From Mycolicibacterium vulneris (GTDB lineage Bacteria > Actinomycetota > Actinomycetes > Mycobacteriales > Mycobacteriaceae), in contig NZ_NCXM01000009.1 in assembly GCF_002104765.1 (NCBI RefSeq), forward strand, positions 62,001 through 126,000: 64,000 bases of DNA, given 5' to 3'. A program made the position numbers and the translations under genes. The notes under the pieces are model-generated. The model saw only the letters and a program-made list of their open reading frames with translations. It had not been told where the DNA came from and ran no database searches. Numbering within the stretch: the stretch's first letter is position 1; each line of letters opens with the position of its first letter. Shown piece after piece: positions 7,963-15,974 of the stretch.

Positions 7963-9030
7963 ATGCCAAGCATCCCGCAGTCATTGTTGTGGATATCGCT
8001 CGTGGTGCTGTGGCTGTTCGTCTTGGTGCCGATGCTCGTCAGCAAGCGCGACGCGGTGCGGCGCACCAGCGACGTGGCATTGGCGACCCGGGTGCTCAAC
8101 GGCGGGGGCAACTCCCGGCTGATCAAGCGCAGCGGTCCGGCCGCCGGGCACCGCAGCGACCCCGACTGGACGCCACCGGAAGAGTCGGCCGACACCGACC
8201 TCGACGAGGAGCGCGACCTCTCCGAGGATGAAGACCGCGACCACGAGGCGGACGACGACGCCGACACCGACGAGCTGAGCCGTCGGCGCCCGGTCGTGAT
8301 GAGAATGGCCGTCGCCGAGCCCACCGAGCCCGACTACCTCGACGTCGATGTGGTCGAGGATTCCCACGTACTTCCGGTGGGGGCCAGCGGTTCTGCCGCT
8401 GAGCCGGAGACGGCAGACATCGAGCCGATCGAAGAGGACGAGGCGGACACCGAGGCCGTCGCCGAACGCGACGACGAGGACGATTACGAGGACAGCTACG
8501 AGTACGTCGAGGACTCGTCCGGTCTGGAGCCCGCCGCCGAGGCTGCCGACGCCGACGAGGAGGCGCCGGCGCCGATGCCCCGCAACTCCTCGCGGCGGCG
8601 CCGGTTCGACAACAAGACCGCCGCCGCGGTCAGCGCCCGCAAGTACGCCTTCCGCAAGAAGGTCCTGATAGTGATGGCGGTCTTCCTGGTCGGCTCGGCC
8701 ACCGCGGCCTTCAAGATCTCGCCGACCGCCTGGTGGGTGTGCGGCACCGCCACCGCGATCACCCTGATGTACCTGGGTTACCTGCGGCGCCAGACGCGCA
8801 TCGAGGAAAAGGTGCGCAACCGCCGGATGAAGCGGATGGCGCGGGCGCGGCTGGGCGTGGAGAACGCCTACGACCGCGACTACGACGTGGTCCCGTCGCG
8901 GCTGCGACGCCCCGGCGCGGTGGTCCTGGAAATCGACGACGAGGACCCCGTCTTCGAGCACCTGGACTACGCGATGGCGATGCGGACATTCGGCTGGCCG
9001 CGGGACTTGCCGCGCGCCGTCGGCGAATAG
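7963..9030 (+). CDS. glpR: Divisome membrane protein SepX/GlpR
   Basis: About 355 residues from the ATG at 7963 (MPSIPQSLLWISLVVLWLFV). Order: N-terminal membrane helix (residues 6-26), a basic stretch with SKRDAVRRTSDVALATRVLN, a long very acidic disordered linker (about 65-205), two further membrane helices (about 235-275), and a basic then acidic C-terminal tail. This is the layout of actinobacterial GlpR/SepX, the membrane receptor for the gephyrin-like protein Glp at the division septum. The partner moeA1/glp is two genes upstream. An upstream in-frame ATG at 7921 is less likely. Confidence 0.85.
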   Translation: MPSIPQSLLWISLVVLWLFVLVPMLVSKRDAVRRTSDVALATRVLNGGGNSRLIKRSGPAAGHRSDPDWTPPEESADTDLDEERDLSEDEDRDHEADDDADTDELSRRRPVVMRMAVAEPTEPDYLDVDVVEDSHVLPVGASGSAAEPETADIEPIEEDEADTEAVAERDDEDDYEDSYEYVEDSSGLEPAAEAADADEEAPAPMPRNSSRRRRFDNKTAAAVSARKYAFRKKVLIVMAVFLVGSATAAFKISPTAWWVCGTATAITLMYLGYLRRQTRIEEKVRNRRMKRMARARLGVENAYDRDYDVVPSRLRRPGAVVLEIDDEDPVFEHLDYAMAMRTFGWPRDLPRAVGE

Positions 9031-9080
9031 TCCTGGCAGTTCGGTAGTTGGTGCCGCGGCTGGTAGCCTGCTAGCGGTCA

Positions 9081-9153
9081 GGGGCTATGGCGCAGTTGGT
9101 AGCGCGACTCGTTCGCATCGAGTAGGTCAGGGGTTCGATTCCCCTTAGCTCCA
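9081..9153 (+). tRNA. tRNA-Ala, anticodon CGC
   Basis: 73 bases fold as a full cloverleaf. The acceptor stem is GGGGCTA with TAGCTCC (one G-T pair), the D stem GCGC/GCGC, the anticodon stem ACTCG/CGAGT with loop TTCGCAT (anticodon CGC), the T stem AGGGG/CCCCT with loop TTCGATT, and A73 as discriminator. CCA is not encoded. The 3' 46 bases are duplicated at 14293-14338, marking the gene as an integration target. Confidence 0.96.
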
Positions 9154-9166
9154 CAGAGTTTGAGCA
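9108..9166 (+). repeat. attL-like copy: tRNA-Ala 3' part plus 13 bases
   Basis: This 59-bp segment runs from the anticodon stem of the tRNA to 13 bases beyond its end. It recurs in the same direction at 14293-14351 with one mismatch (T at 9140, G at 14325). Direct repeats made of a tRNA 3' end are the usual mark left by tyrosine-integrase insertion; this copy keeps the intact tRNA. Confidence 0.85.
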
Positions 9167-9229
9167 GGACACAGCGTTTAGCAGTTTGCTGGGCCACACT
9201 GTGGTCAACGTCGGGCGTACCCTGCCCGC

Positions 9230-9470
9230 ATGGCGCTGTTGCCGTTGCCCACCCGCAGAACGGCAGTGCGTATACGTCGGTGCTGTTCCGGGTAGAGGCA
9301 AGCAGTCGTCGCTCTCGTTCGACGACCATGCCAAAACGGTCCGGTTCAAGGATCTGGTGAACCGAGTCGGCCCGATCAACGCTTTCGAGATCATTGCTGC
9401 GACGGAACGCAGCGGAGCGTGGTGTGGGATTGATCATGTGCACCGCGCTCAGCTGGCATTGGAGCAATGA
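9230..9470 (+). pseudogene. Remnant of a tyrosine integrase N-terminal domain
   Basis: Just inside the attL copy, two frames join to give NGSAYTSVLFR, then GKQSSLSFDDHAKTVRFKDL, then VNRVGPINAFEIIAATER, ending in TGA at 9468-9470. The pattern (a short beta-stranded piece with GKQ, then a SxSFDD...A..RFK.LV..VG...A..I helix) matches the N-terminal arm/core-binding region of phage and plasmid tyrosine recombinases. The frame shifts near 9291, and no catalytic domain (R..HxxR..Y) was found. The position next to the tRNA fits an integrase. This is recognition by eye, not a search. Confidence 0.5.
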
Positions 9471-9619
9471 CAGGAGACTTGATCGACAATGTGCACAAGG
9501 CGCGACCATAGCGGGGTTCCCCGTCGGGAGATCACACCGCGCGACCGGCGCCTCGCGTGGCAACGGTTCTCAATTCTCCAGGCATAACCCGCTGGCTGTT
9601 CAGATCGGAGGAGAAGAGG

Positions 9620-10369
9620 ATGGCTGACTTGACGGGCAAGGTGGCGATCGTGACGGGCGGCGGATCGGGTATTGGCGAGGCGGCGGCCATGGCGATGGCG
9701 AGGGCCGGAGCCGCCGTTGTTATCGGGAACCGGGGCGCCGCCGAGGGAGAGCGGGTGGTTCAGGCCATCCGACGGGGCGGGGGCCGGGCTGTCTTCCAAC
9801 CGACCGATGTGAGCAGACCTCTCGATGCCAGGGCGTTGGTCGAGCGGACCGTCAGTGAATTTGGCCGTTTGGACATCGCCCACAACAACGCCGGGACGGA
9901 GGGCGAACAGGTCCCGCTACACGAGCAAGACATCGAGAAGGCAACCTTGCTGTTCGACGTGAATATCAAGGGAGTGTTCTACTGCATGAAGTACGAGATC
10001 GAGCAAATGCTCAAGACCGGTGGAGGGGCGATCGTGAACACGTCCTCGATCTTCGGATTGAACGGCTATCCCGGCTGGTCGTTGTACACCGCCACTAAGC
10101 ATGCCGTCACCGGCATGACCAAAGCGGCGGCTCTGGACTACGCCAAGCAGAACATTCGGGTGAATGCGGTTGCGCCCGGACCGATTGAGACGGCTCTACT
10201 AGTGAAAGGGACAGGCGGCGACCCGCACAGCTATGCCGCTTTCGTACCGATGGGGCGAATCGGGCAGCCAGACGAGATCGCCGGCGCCGTGGTGTGGCTG
10301 CTGTCCGACGAAGCGAGTTACGTCACCGGCCACACGCTGCCCGTTGATGGTGGGGTCTGCGCGCAGTAA
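9620..10369 (+). CDS. SDR family NAD(P)-dependent oxidoreductase
   Basis: Classical short-chain dehydrogenase of 249 residues from the ATG at 9620, which has a strong ribosome site GGAGGAG just upstream. Motifs: TGGGSGIGEA (Rossmann dinucleotide site, about 13-22), NNAGTEG (about 91-97), active-site Ser in NTSSIF and YTATK (catalytic Tyr/Lys, about 157-161), and PGPIET. The substrate is unknown. It is the first gene of the tRNA-bounded island and lies before an FAD monooxygenase on the same strand, which suggests a small oxidative catabolic unit. Confidence 0.93.
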   Translation: MADLTGKVAIVTGGGSGIGEAAAMAMARAGAAVVIGNRGAAEGERVVQAIRRGGGRAVFQPTDVSRPLDARALVERTVSEFGRLDIAHNNAGTEGEQVPLHEQDIEKATLLFDVNIKGVFYCMKYEIEQMLKTGGGAIVNTSSIFGLNGYPGWSLYTATKHAVTGMTKAAALDYAKQNIRVNAVAPGPIETALLVKGTGGDPHSYAAFVPMGRIGQPDEIAGAVVWLLSDEASYVTGHTLPVDGGVCAQ

Positions 10370-10598
10370 GCGCGTCCCGCCGGCGCGCGGCGTGCAGCAC
10401 CGGGGGCCTATCGACACCCGTGCGGTCGAAGCGGTGCGTTCATCACCGGAGAGGCTCTGTTCGTCGGCGGCGGTGCGTCTATCGGCCATGCCCCGATACG
10501 ACGGGTATAGCCAGGCCATCGCTTCACCGCAGTGAGCAGGGGCGCCCGGCCGTCACGGTGTCCACGCAGTTGCGTTGAGGAGCGGGGAAGGAGTGCTG

Positions 10599-11729
10599 AT
10601 GACCGTATTGCGGGTGGCCATTGTCGGTGGTGGTCTGGGCGGACTGTCGGCGGCTTTGGCGCTGCGCGCATATGGGATGCAGGCACGGGTCTACGAGCAG
10701 GCCCACCAGCTCGGCGAGATTGGGGCCGGAATTGCGCTGTATCCCAACGGATTAAAGATCCTTGATCGGCTGGGCCTGCGCCAGCAGGTCAGCCGGATCG
10801 GCACGCCCTTGAGCGCTTTTTGTCTTTACGCGCCTGATGGGACGCTGGTTTCAGTTGAAAGATACGGCCGTGAGGCCACGCCACTGGGAATACACCACGG
10901 CGATCTGCAGCTTGTCCTTGCCGGGGCCTTACCCGACGATGTCGTGCACGCCGGATGGCGGTGCATCGATTTCGCGCAAAACGACGAGGTCGCAGCGGTG
11001 AGTTTCGACAATGGAGTCACTGTGGAGGCGGACGTCGTCATCGCCGCCGACGGCATTCATTCGGTTTTGCAACGTTATGTCGTCGAGCCCACCGAGCCGG
11101 TGTTCTCCGGCATGGTGGCCTACCGTGGCCTCATCCCGGGGGCACAGTTGCCGGACTGGCCCCACGATCTGGTGGCATGGGGAGGCGAGGGTAAACACCT
11201 CATGACCTACCCAGTACGTGCCGGTGAGCTGATCAACTATGTGGGCGTCGTTCCCGCTAACGAGCAGACGGGCGAAACCTCCTCCAACGCAGCGAGTCCC
11301 GCTGAGTTGACTGCGGAGTTTGCCGACTGGAACCCGCAAGTTCGCCGACTGGTTACTGCAGTTGACACAACATCGGTGTTCGGGCTTTATGACCGCGACC
11401 CGTTGCCGCGCTGGGTACTTGGCCGACTTGCCCTACTCGGTGATGCGGCCCATCCAATGCTGCCGCACATGGCACAAGGCACCAATCAGGCACTCGAAGA
11501 CGCAATGGCGTTGGCCACCTTGCTGCGCGGCGCCACCGCTACCGATGTCCCGCAAGCCCTGCTGCGCTACCAGAGGCTGCGACTCGATCGCACTGCGCGA
11601 ATTCAGCAGTACGCCCGCACAAACGGAATCCGAGAGGACTCCGCATTAGCGGTAAGCCTCGGCCATCCCTGGGTGGTGAACTACGACGTGGAGCGGGCGG
11701 CCCTGGACCTCTTAAGAACGTCTGAGTGA
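10599..11729 (+). CDS. FAD-dependent monooxygenase (salicylate-hydroxylase-like)
   Basis: Flavoprotein of 376 residues of the group A aromatic hydroxylase family. The FAD-binding GGGLGG lies at about 11-16, the DG motif in AADGIHSVLQR at about 150-160, and GDAAHPMLPHMAQG at about 285-298; together these are diagnostic. GAGIALYPNG is shared by 6-hydroxynicotinate and salicylate hydroxylases, but the substrate cannot be assigned. Start at ATG 10599 with GGAAGGAG upstream; an in-frame start at 10575 is less well placed. Confidence 0.92.
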   Translation: MTVLRVAIVGGGLGGLSAALALRAYGMQARVYEQAHQLGEIGAGIALYPNGLKILDRLGLRQQVSRIGTPLSAFCLYAPDGTLVSVERYGREATPLGIHHGDLQLVLAGALPDDVVHAGWRCIDFAQNDEVAAVSFDNGVTVEADVVIAADGIHSVLQRYVVEPTEPVFSGMVAYRGLIPGAQLPDWPHDLVAWGGEGKHLMTYPVRAGELINYVGVVPANEQTGETSSNAASPAELTAEFADWNPQVRRLVTAVDTTSVFGLYDRDPLPRWVLGRLALLGDAAHPMLPHMAQGTNQALEDAMALATLLRGATATDVPQALLRYQRLRLDRTARIQQYARTNGIREDSALAVSLGHPWVVNYDVERAALDLLRTSE

Positions 11730-12034
11730 CGATCAAGACGGCCGCGTGGGTGGAGATTGCCGACTGGCCATGGTGGGTCGCGGTGATGGTGGATCGCGTG
11801 ACGTCTACGCGGCGACCAAGGCTGCCGTCCGGTGATTCGCCTTTCGGCGGCTTCGTTAAATGGCGTCGGGGAGGGGTGCAAATCTCTGACAGCGACCATC
11901 CGGACGGGCCAGAGGTCGCGGCAATTTTTGTGGGACGGCTAGCAAATCTACCGGGAATCATTTTCGGGCGAGTTTTGGCGCACTCCCAGCAAATAGCACC
12001 CCTGACCTGCAGTTATCACCTGTCAGAAATCTGA
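11726..12034 (+). CDS. Doubtful small ORF after the monooxygenase
   Basis: A GTG at 11726 overlaps the monooxygenase stop (GTGA) and opens 102 codons, beginning TIKTAAWVEIADWPWWVAVM. The overlap would allow coupled translation, but the composition is not convincing and I recognise no family. It may be a gene remnant or chance. Confidence 0.2.
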   Translation: MTIKTAAWVEIADWPWWVAVMVDRVTSTRRPRLPSGDSPFGGFVKWRRGGVQISDSDHPDGPEVAAIFVGRLANLPGIIFGRVLAHSQQIAPLTCSYHLSEI

Positions 12035-12342
12035 CCAGCGGCAAGCTGACCTTTCGCAGCAAACCAGGTCAGGGCTCTAGCAAACTCGCAAACACCGCCT
12101 CTGCCAGTGAAAATGCCTCTGGCGCACCGTAACAGCGTCTACGCCGTAACCGTAGTTTGTTGCAAGGCAAACTGTACCCAGGGCACCACGGCTATGCACG
12201 CAGTATGCATATGCGCGGCGTAAGCGCCTGAACGTGCTCGTGGCCTTGAATAGCCCCAAGGTGTTCTCGTAGTCTCATAGGCCGCGCAAACCCGGTACTG
12301 CCAGGGTGAAATCGTGGCAGGGAACATGACTGGGGCCAGCTT
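11730..12342. other. 613 bases without a convincing gene
   Basis: Between the monooxygenase and the higA stop only weak ORFs are present. One perfect 14-bp palindrome, GTCAGAAATCTGAC, lies at 12022-12035 and could be an operator or small hairpin. No tRNA, transposase or repeat boundary was seen. Confidence 0.4.
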
Positions 12343-12642
12343 TTAGATCCCGCATGCGGCCAAAGGGTGAATGTGTCCCAGCTCCTCGCTCTTCTCAACG
12401 CGAACAAGATCGGCGTCGTAGCGTGCCTGCAGGTTGATCCAGAACATGTCACTAAGGCCCAGGGCTCGCGACAGTCGCAGTCCAGTATCGGCGGTGATTC
12501 CGCGCCTGCCAGCAAGAATCTCACTCACGCGCGTCTGTGGTACGCCGATCTCCTTGGCGAGACGGTACGCGGAAATTTCCATCGGTCCGAGGAACTCCTC
12601 GGCGAGGATCTTGCCGGGGTGGGTTGGTGCAAAATCGGTCAT
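12343..12642 (-). CDS. higA: HigA-type antitoxin (XRE/VapI-like HTH)
   Basis: Protein of 99 residues. MTDFAPTHPGKILAEEFLGP is the conserved HigA start; the helix-turn-helix follows as AYRLAKEIGVPQTRVSEILA (about 25-44) with GRRGITADTGLRLSRALG. HigA neutralises the HigB ribonuclease and represses their shared promoter. Its start overlaps the end of higB by four bases (ATGA), so toxin comes first, the order typical of higBA. Confidence 0.93.
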   Translation of the reverse strand: MTDFAPTHPGKILAEEFLGPMEISAYRLAKEIGVPQTRVSEILAGRRGITADTGLRLSRALGLSDMFWINLQARYDADLVRVEKSEELGHIHPLAACGI

Positions 12643-12938
12643 CGTCCCATCTCCTCTGAGTGGTAATCGACGAGTTCAACGTCATCTGCGCCCCCGTTGC
12701 TCCATGTGAAGCAGATGCGGTACTGCTCATTAACGCGGATGCTGTGCTGCCCTTCCCGCGGTGGCTGAAGCTTCTCCAAGCGGTTTCCCGGAGGAACTCG
12801 TAGGTCGTTGATGTTCTCTGCGGCATCGAGGATCTGCATCTTCCGGCGAGCCGCCTTCGCCAGCTCCTTACTGATCCCCCTCGGACATCGCAGCTCCCAG
12901 AGCTTCTGAGTGTCGCCGTCGCTGAACGAGCGGATCAC
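12639..12938 (-). CDS. higB: HigB/RelE-family mRNA interferase toxin
   Basis: Protein of 99 residues of the RelE superfamily, which cleaves mRNA on the ribosome. Recognisable parts: the N-terminal MIRSFSDGDTQKLW, RRKMQILDAAENINDLRVPP, the core RLEKLQPPREGQHSIRVNEQ followed by YRICFTW, and a C-terminal VELVDYH. The start is GTG at 12938. The predicted -10 element ends only eight bases upstream, so the transcript may start at or next to the start codon. It probably stabilises the tRNA-bounded island. Confidence 0.93.
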   Translation of the reverse strand: MIRSFSDGDTQKLWELRCPRGISKELAKAARRKMQILDAAENINDLRVPPGNRLEKLQPPREGQHSIRVNEQYRICFTWSNGGADDVELVDYHSEEMGR

Positions 12939-12945
12939 GTGCTCG

Positions 12946-12974
12946 ATGCTAACGCTTTACGTTACTAACGTCAA
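12946..12974 (-). promoter_or_regulatory. higBA promoter with operator palindrome
   Basis: On the minus strand TTGACG (12974-12969), a 17-base spacer and TAGCAT (12951-12946) form a good promoter. The perfect palindrome ACGTTA-G-TAACGT (12959-12971) overlaps the end of the -35 element and the spacer, the expected place for HigA autorepression. The start of transcription would fall at about 12939, essentially at the higB GTG, so a leaderless mRNA is likely. Confidence 0.7.
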
Positions 12975-13012
12975 TCGAGACTATTTTAATTTCAAACCAC
13001 CCAGTTTCAATA

Positions 13013-13049
13013 GTCGGGCCGCCCTCTAGCAGAGTAGGGGCGGCCCGAC
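13013..13049. terminator. Strong 12-bp hairpin, probable terminator
   Basis: GTCGGGCCGCCC (13013-13024) pairs perfectly with GGGCGGCCCGAC (13038-13049) across a 13-base loop. It stands between the end of the minus-strand small-protein operon (13189) and the higBA promoter, so it would stop read-through into higBA. No T-run follows on either strand. Confidence 0.55.
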
Positions 13050-13188
13050 AACTATTCAGAGGCGGACCGCGGCGCTCCCGTTCCACACCGATTGCCGAGC
13101 GCAGCGGCGTAACTACCCTGAAAGCACACCCTGGCGTTCACCTGCTGAAGCAAGTTCGGGCGGGTTTCGCGGCACGACGCGCGTCCGT

Positions 13189-13485
13189 CTACCGCCGGGT
13201 CAGGCTCAACGCAAACCGCCATCGAGCCGGAGCTTGTTGAGGAGCGCCTGGCCGGGTTAGCGCGCGGTGGTCCGCTGACTTGGCCAACTCCTGGCTGGCG
13301 CGGCGCTCGACCAACAATGGAACGAAATCGCGCAGCTTGCTTTTGTTGAACCGCGCATAGGCGTGTTGGACGGCGCCGGCGACATGGTCATGCGGAAACT
13401 CCGCGTACTTTTGCATAAGACGACGCTCTACCGCATCGATCTGTGCCCGCTCTTCTTGAGGCACGCTCATAACCATACGGTCCAC
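13189..13485 (-). CDS. Small three-helix-bundle dimerisation-domain-like protein
   Basis: 98 residues as drawn; a start at MSVPQEERA (13470) is also good. The core AQIDAVERRLMQKYAEFPHD, HVAGAVQHAYARF and KLRDFVPLLVERRASQEL reads as three amphipathic helices and resembles small mycobacterial proteins annotated with a three-helix bundle dimerisation domain. Function unknown. It lies 30 bases after the frameshifted coiled-coil gene, and such genes often form a pair. Confidence 0.7.
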   Translation of the reverse strand: MDRMVMSVPQEERAQIDAVERRLMQKYAEFPHDHVAGAVQHAYARFNKSKLRDFVPLLVERRASQELAKSADHRALTRPGAPQQAPARWRFALSLTRR

Positions 13486-13515
13486 GAACCGGCGTTGGTA
13501 CCGGTCTGATGCTTG

Positions 13516-13831
13516 CTAGTTGGTTTTCAGGTAACGCCGCTGTAGCCGGTCAATGTGAAGGTGTGCCTCTTTAATGTCGCGGCGCAGCTCAGCGGCTTCA
13601 AGGCTGTGCGCGTGCCCGGTCTTTCCTACCCGCGACATCCTGGCGTTCCAGCCAAGCTAGCCGTCTCGTCATCTCGACCAGTTGAACGCGCAACGCACGG
13701 ATCAACTCCATTGCCTGGATGATCTGCCATCTGCTTACAGAGCCGTCATGGCCCCTCGGTCGCATGATCCCTCCGGCTGTCCCTTCAAGGTCAGCGGATT
13801 GTCGCTGCGCGTACGACATGGCTATCGCCAT
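13516..13831 (-). pseudogene. Frameshifted coiled-coil protein, partner of the downstream gene
   Basis: The first frame (13831 to about 13640) gives SRWQIIQAMELIRALRVQLV and EMTRRLAWLERQ. The next frame continues with RMSRVGKTGHAHSLEAAELR, RDIKEAHLHIDRLQRRYLKTN and TAG at 13518-13516. The two halves make one heptad-rich protein, so a single-base indel near 13640 has split it. A separate 40-residue ORF from the ATG at 13638 is possible. Frameshift or sequencing error cannot be told apart here. Confidence 0.55.
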
Positions 13832-13875
13832 GCACCCAGAACCAAAACTCCGTTCAACGGAATGACAACCAGCAG

Positions 13876-14139
13876 TTGACTATTCAGCATCAACCTTTAG
13901 TCAGGGCCTGGGATCTGCCGCTTGATGAGCAGCAGCAAGTCCGGGAATTTGCGCGCAAATACAACACCGAAATCGATTCGGTGTATCTCAAGATACAAAG
14001 CAAGTGCCCCGTGACTGGCCCCACCAAGTACCTCAACAAGAAAGATGTCCAGACATTAATCAACGACCACTATGAACTCAGCAAAAGTGCTTTGAGGCGG
14101 CTGAATGCGATGACGATTGCGCAAGCACTGTACAGGTGA
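13876..14139 (+). CDS. Hypothetical protein, 87 residues, TTG start
   Basis: Open frame from TTG at 13876 with protein-like, charged and Lys/Asn-rich composition (EQQQVREFARKYNTEIDSVY, KYLNKKDVQTLINDHYELSK). Base composition is clearly more AT-rich than the backbone, in keeping with island DNA. No family is recognised and no clear ribosome site is seen. Confidence 0.4.
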   Translation: MTIQHQPLVRAWDLPLDEQQQVREFARKYNTEIDSVYLKIQSKCPVTGPTKYLNKKDVQTLINDHYELSKSALRRLNAMTIAQALYR

Positions 14140-14292
14140 ATTCCGTAAACTCCACTGAAACGATGATTAAGCAGGCCGGCGAAGTTTCACAATGGGGATT
14201 GGCACGTCGGGCTGGTACGCGATTTCGAACTCTTGGTAGTAGGCATTTCTCGGGCAACCAACGTAGCTTGGCCCTGTAAACGCCGAGGAAGT

Positions 14293-14351
14293 CTCGTTCG
14301 CATCGAGTAGGTCAGGGGTTCGATGCCCCTTAGCTCCACAGAGTTTGAGCA
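14293..14351 (+). repeat. attR-like partial copy of tRNA-Ala 3' end
   Basis: Second copy of the 59-bp segment at 9108-9166, 58 of 59 bases identical and in the same direction, offset by 5,185 bases. It lacks the 5' part of the tRNA, so it is not a functional tRNA. It marks the far border of the island. Confidence 0.85.
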
Positions 14352-14361
14352 CGCCACTTCG

Positions 14362-15165
14362 CTAGTCGGGCGAGGTAGTGCTGCGCCTCGGATGAAGCTG
14401 ATTCCTCGTAAGCCACTCGTCGATGTAGCTCATGGTTATGGGCAGGCAAGTCCCGGAGAAGACCATGTGGTCAGCGTTCGGTATCTGGATGACGTCGGCG
14501 CGCTGATATTGAGCCGCTGTCTGGTGCAAAACCCCTGCGGGCACGATCAAGTCGCGCTCGCCGCCTATGACCAGTACGGGCGTGTTCACCGCGGCAGCGT
14601 CTACATGAGTGGTCTTGGAAATTTTGAGTGTCGCCAGGAGCATCTCGCATTGCGCGCGGCCCGAGTCGCAGACCAGGCCGTCGTAAATCTCGCGCGCGGT
14701 GTCCTCGGATTGGGTGTTGGCCACCCATTGGCGGAATCGCTCGTATGTGGGCGGAGGCACCGGCTTGGCCCAGGCGCGAGGCCGTAAGAACCACGGCATC
14801 GACATGCGCCTATTCGCAGGTGTCGAACCCGCGATGCCGGCGGCCGGGGCTGGACATGCCGCTATCAACCCGATGTGACGTGTGCGTGCGGCGACCAGTT
14901 GCGCAAGCAGGCCGCCCATCGAGTGGCCGACCAACAGTGGTGGCGTTTCGAGCGCACCGACGAATGCCGACAGGTCGCCGACGTAGTCCCGCAGGCTGAG
15001 GGACGCGATTTTGCTGGCACCCTCATGGATCGGCAGTTCGTGATGGCGCAGTGTCGGAGTGTGCGCGGTGAAGCCCCGTTCGTTGAAAGCGGCGCGGAGA
15101 CCGGCCAGCTGTTCTCCGCGGGACCAGTTGCCATGGATCAGAACAACTTGCTGGGCCTCGGACAT
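14362..15165 (-). CDS. Alpha/beta-fold hydrolase
   Basis: Protein of 267 residues from the ATG at 15165 (MSEAQQVVLIHGNWSRGEQL). The strand-loop VVLIHGNW supplies the oxyanion hole, GHSMGG (about residue 79) the nucleophile Ser, GGERDLIVP (about 208-216) the Asp, and NADHMVF (about 235-241) the His. Substrate unknown. The stop lies 11 bases beyond the attR copy, so this gene borders the island. The upstream extension to 15354 has no start support. Confidence 0.9.
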   Translation of the reverse strand: MSEAQQVVLIHGNWSRGEQLAGLRAAFNERGFTAHTPTLRHHELPIHEGASKIASLSLRDYVGDLSAFVGALETPPLLVGHSMGGLLAQLVAARTRHIGLIAACPAPAAGIAGSTPANRRMSMPWFLRPRAWAKPVPPPTYERFRQWVANTQSEDTAREIYDGLVCDSGRAQCEMLLATLKISKTTHVDAAAVNTPVLVIGGERDLIVPAGVLHQTAAQYQRADVIQIPNADHMVFSGTCLPITMSYIDEWLTRNQLHPRRSTTSPD

Positions 15166-15362
15166 GCCCAAAGGATGGCACCTGCCGCCGCCGGATTGTC
15201 GAGATTGCTGCATTTGCCGGCGGGTCGACCCGCGCGCTGAAATTACTGTTGCCGTTGATGTCCTCTTAAGTTTCAAAGCGTTTGTCACGGCAGTGCTCGC
15301 GGCTTGCCCACCGTTCTGCGGCCCGTCCGGGTCATCAGCGCTGGCATGTGACACTGGTTCCG

Positions 15363-15974
15363 ATGAGCCAGCTCAACGATGCCGTCCGCCGGTCCCTCTT
15401 GCGGCGCGGATTCGCCCTTGAATACGCGACGCTGGCGTGGAACGTGGTGGGCGTCGGCATCCTCGCGGTAGCGGCCATCCGGGCTAAATCGGTGGCACTG
15501 GCCGGTTTTGGCCTGGACTCGCTGATCGAAATCGCCGCCTCACTCGTCGTCGTTTGGGAACTCTCCGGAACCGGCGCGGTCCGCCGACGTTTTGCGTTGC
15601 GTCTCATCGGTGTCGGGTTCGCGGCGCTGGCACTCTACCTGCTGGTGCAGTCCACTTTCGTCCTGGTCGCTCAATATCGGCCCGAGCACTCGTCATTGGG
15701 CATCGCCTGGACGGCGATCACGGCCGCGGTCATGTTCGCGCTCGCGGCCGGCAAGGCCCGAACCGGCGCCGCGCTCGGCAATCCGGTGCTCACCACCGAA
15801 GGCCGGGTGACCCTAATCGACGGCGTGCTGGCCGCCGCGGTGCTCGGCGGTCTGTTGCTGAACAGCCTCATCGGCTGGTGGTGGGCCGACCCCCTCGCCG
15901 GCTACGTACTGTTTTTCTACGCGGTGTGCGAGGTCAAGGAGATCTTCTTCGACTCCGCACCCGAGGATCGCTGA
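15363..15974 (+). CDS. Cation efflux (CDF-like) membrane transporter
   Basis: Protein of 203 residues with five or six membrane segments and the cation-diffusion-facilitator pattern: ALEYATLAWNVVGVGILAVA (TM1), SVALAGFGLDSLIEIAASLV (metal-binding TM2) and NSLIGWWWADPLAGYVLFFY (TM6). It lacks the usual cytoplasmic C-terminal domain, as do many short actinobacterial members. Metal not predictable. ATG start at 15363. Confidence 0.85.
   Translation: MSQLNDAVRRSLLRRGFALEYATLAWNVVGVGILAVAAIRAKSVALAGFGLDSLIEIAASLVVVWELSGTGAVRRRFALRLIGVGFAALALYLLVQSTFVLVAQYRPEHSSLGIAWTAITAAVMFALAAGKARTGAALGNPVLTTEGRVTLIDGVLAAAVLGGLLLNSLIGWWWADPLAGYVLFFYAVCEVKEIFFDSAPEDR

Noticed and set aside
9078-9563. 161-codon minus frame over the tRNA gene
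   Set aside because: Runs antisense through the tRNA and integrase remnant; the protein-like GNRTPDLLDANE text is just the reverse strand of the tRNA.
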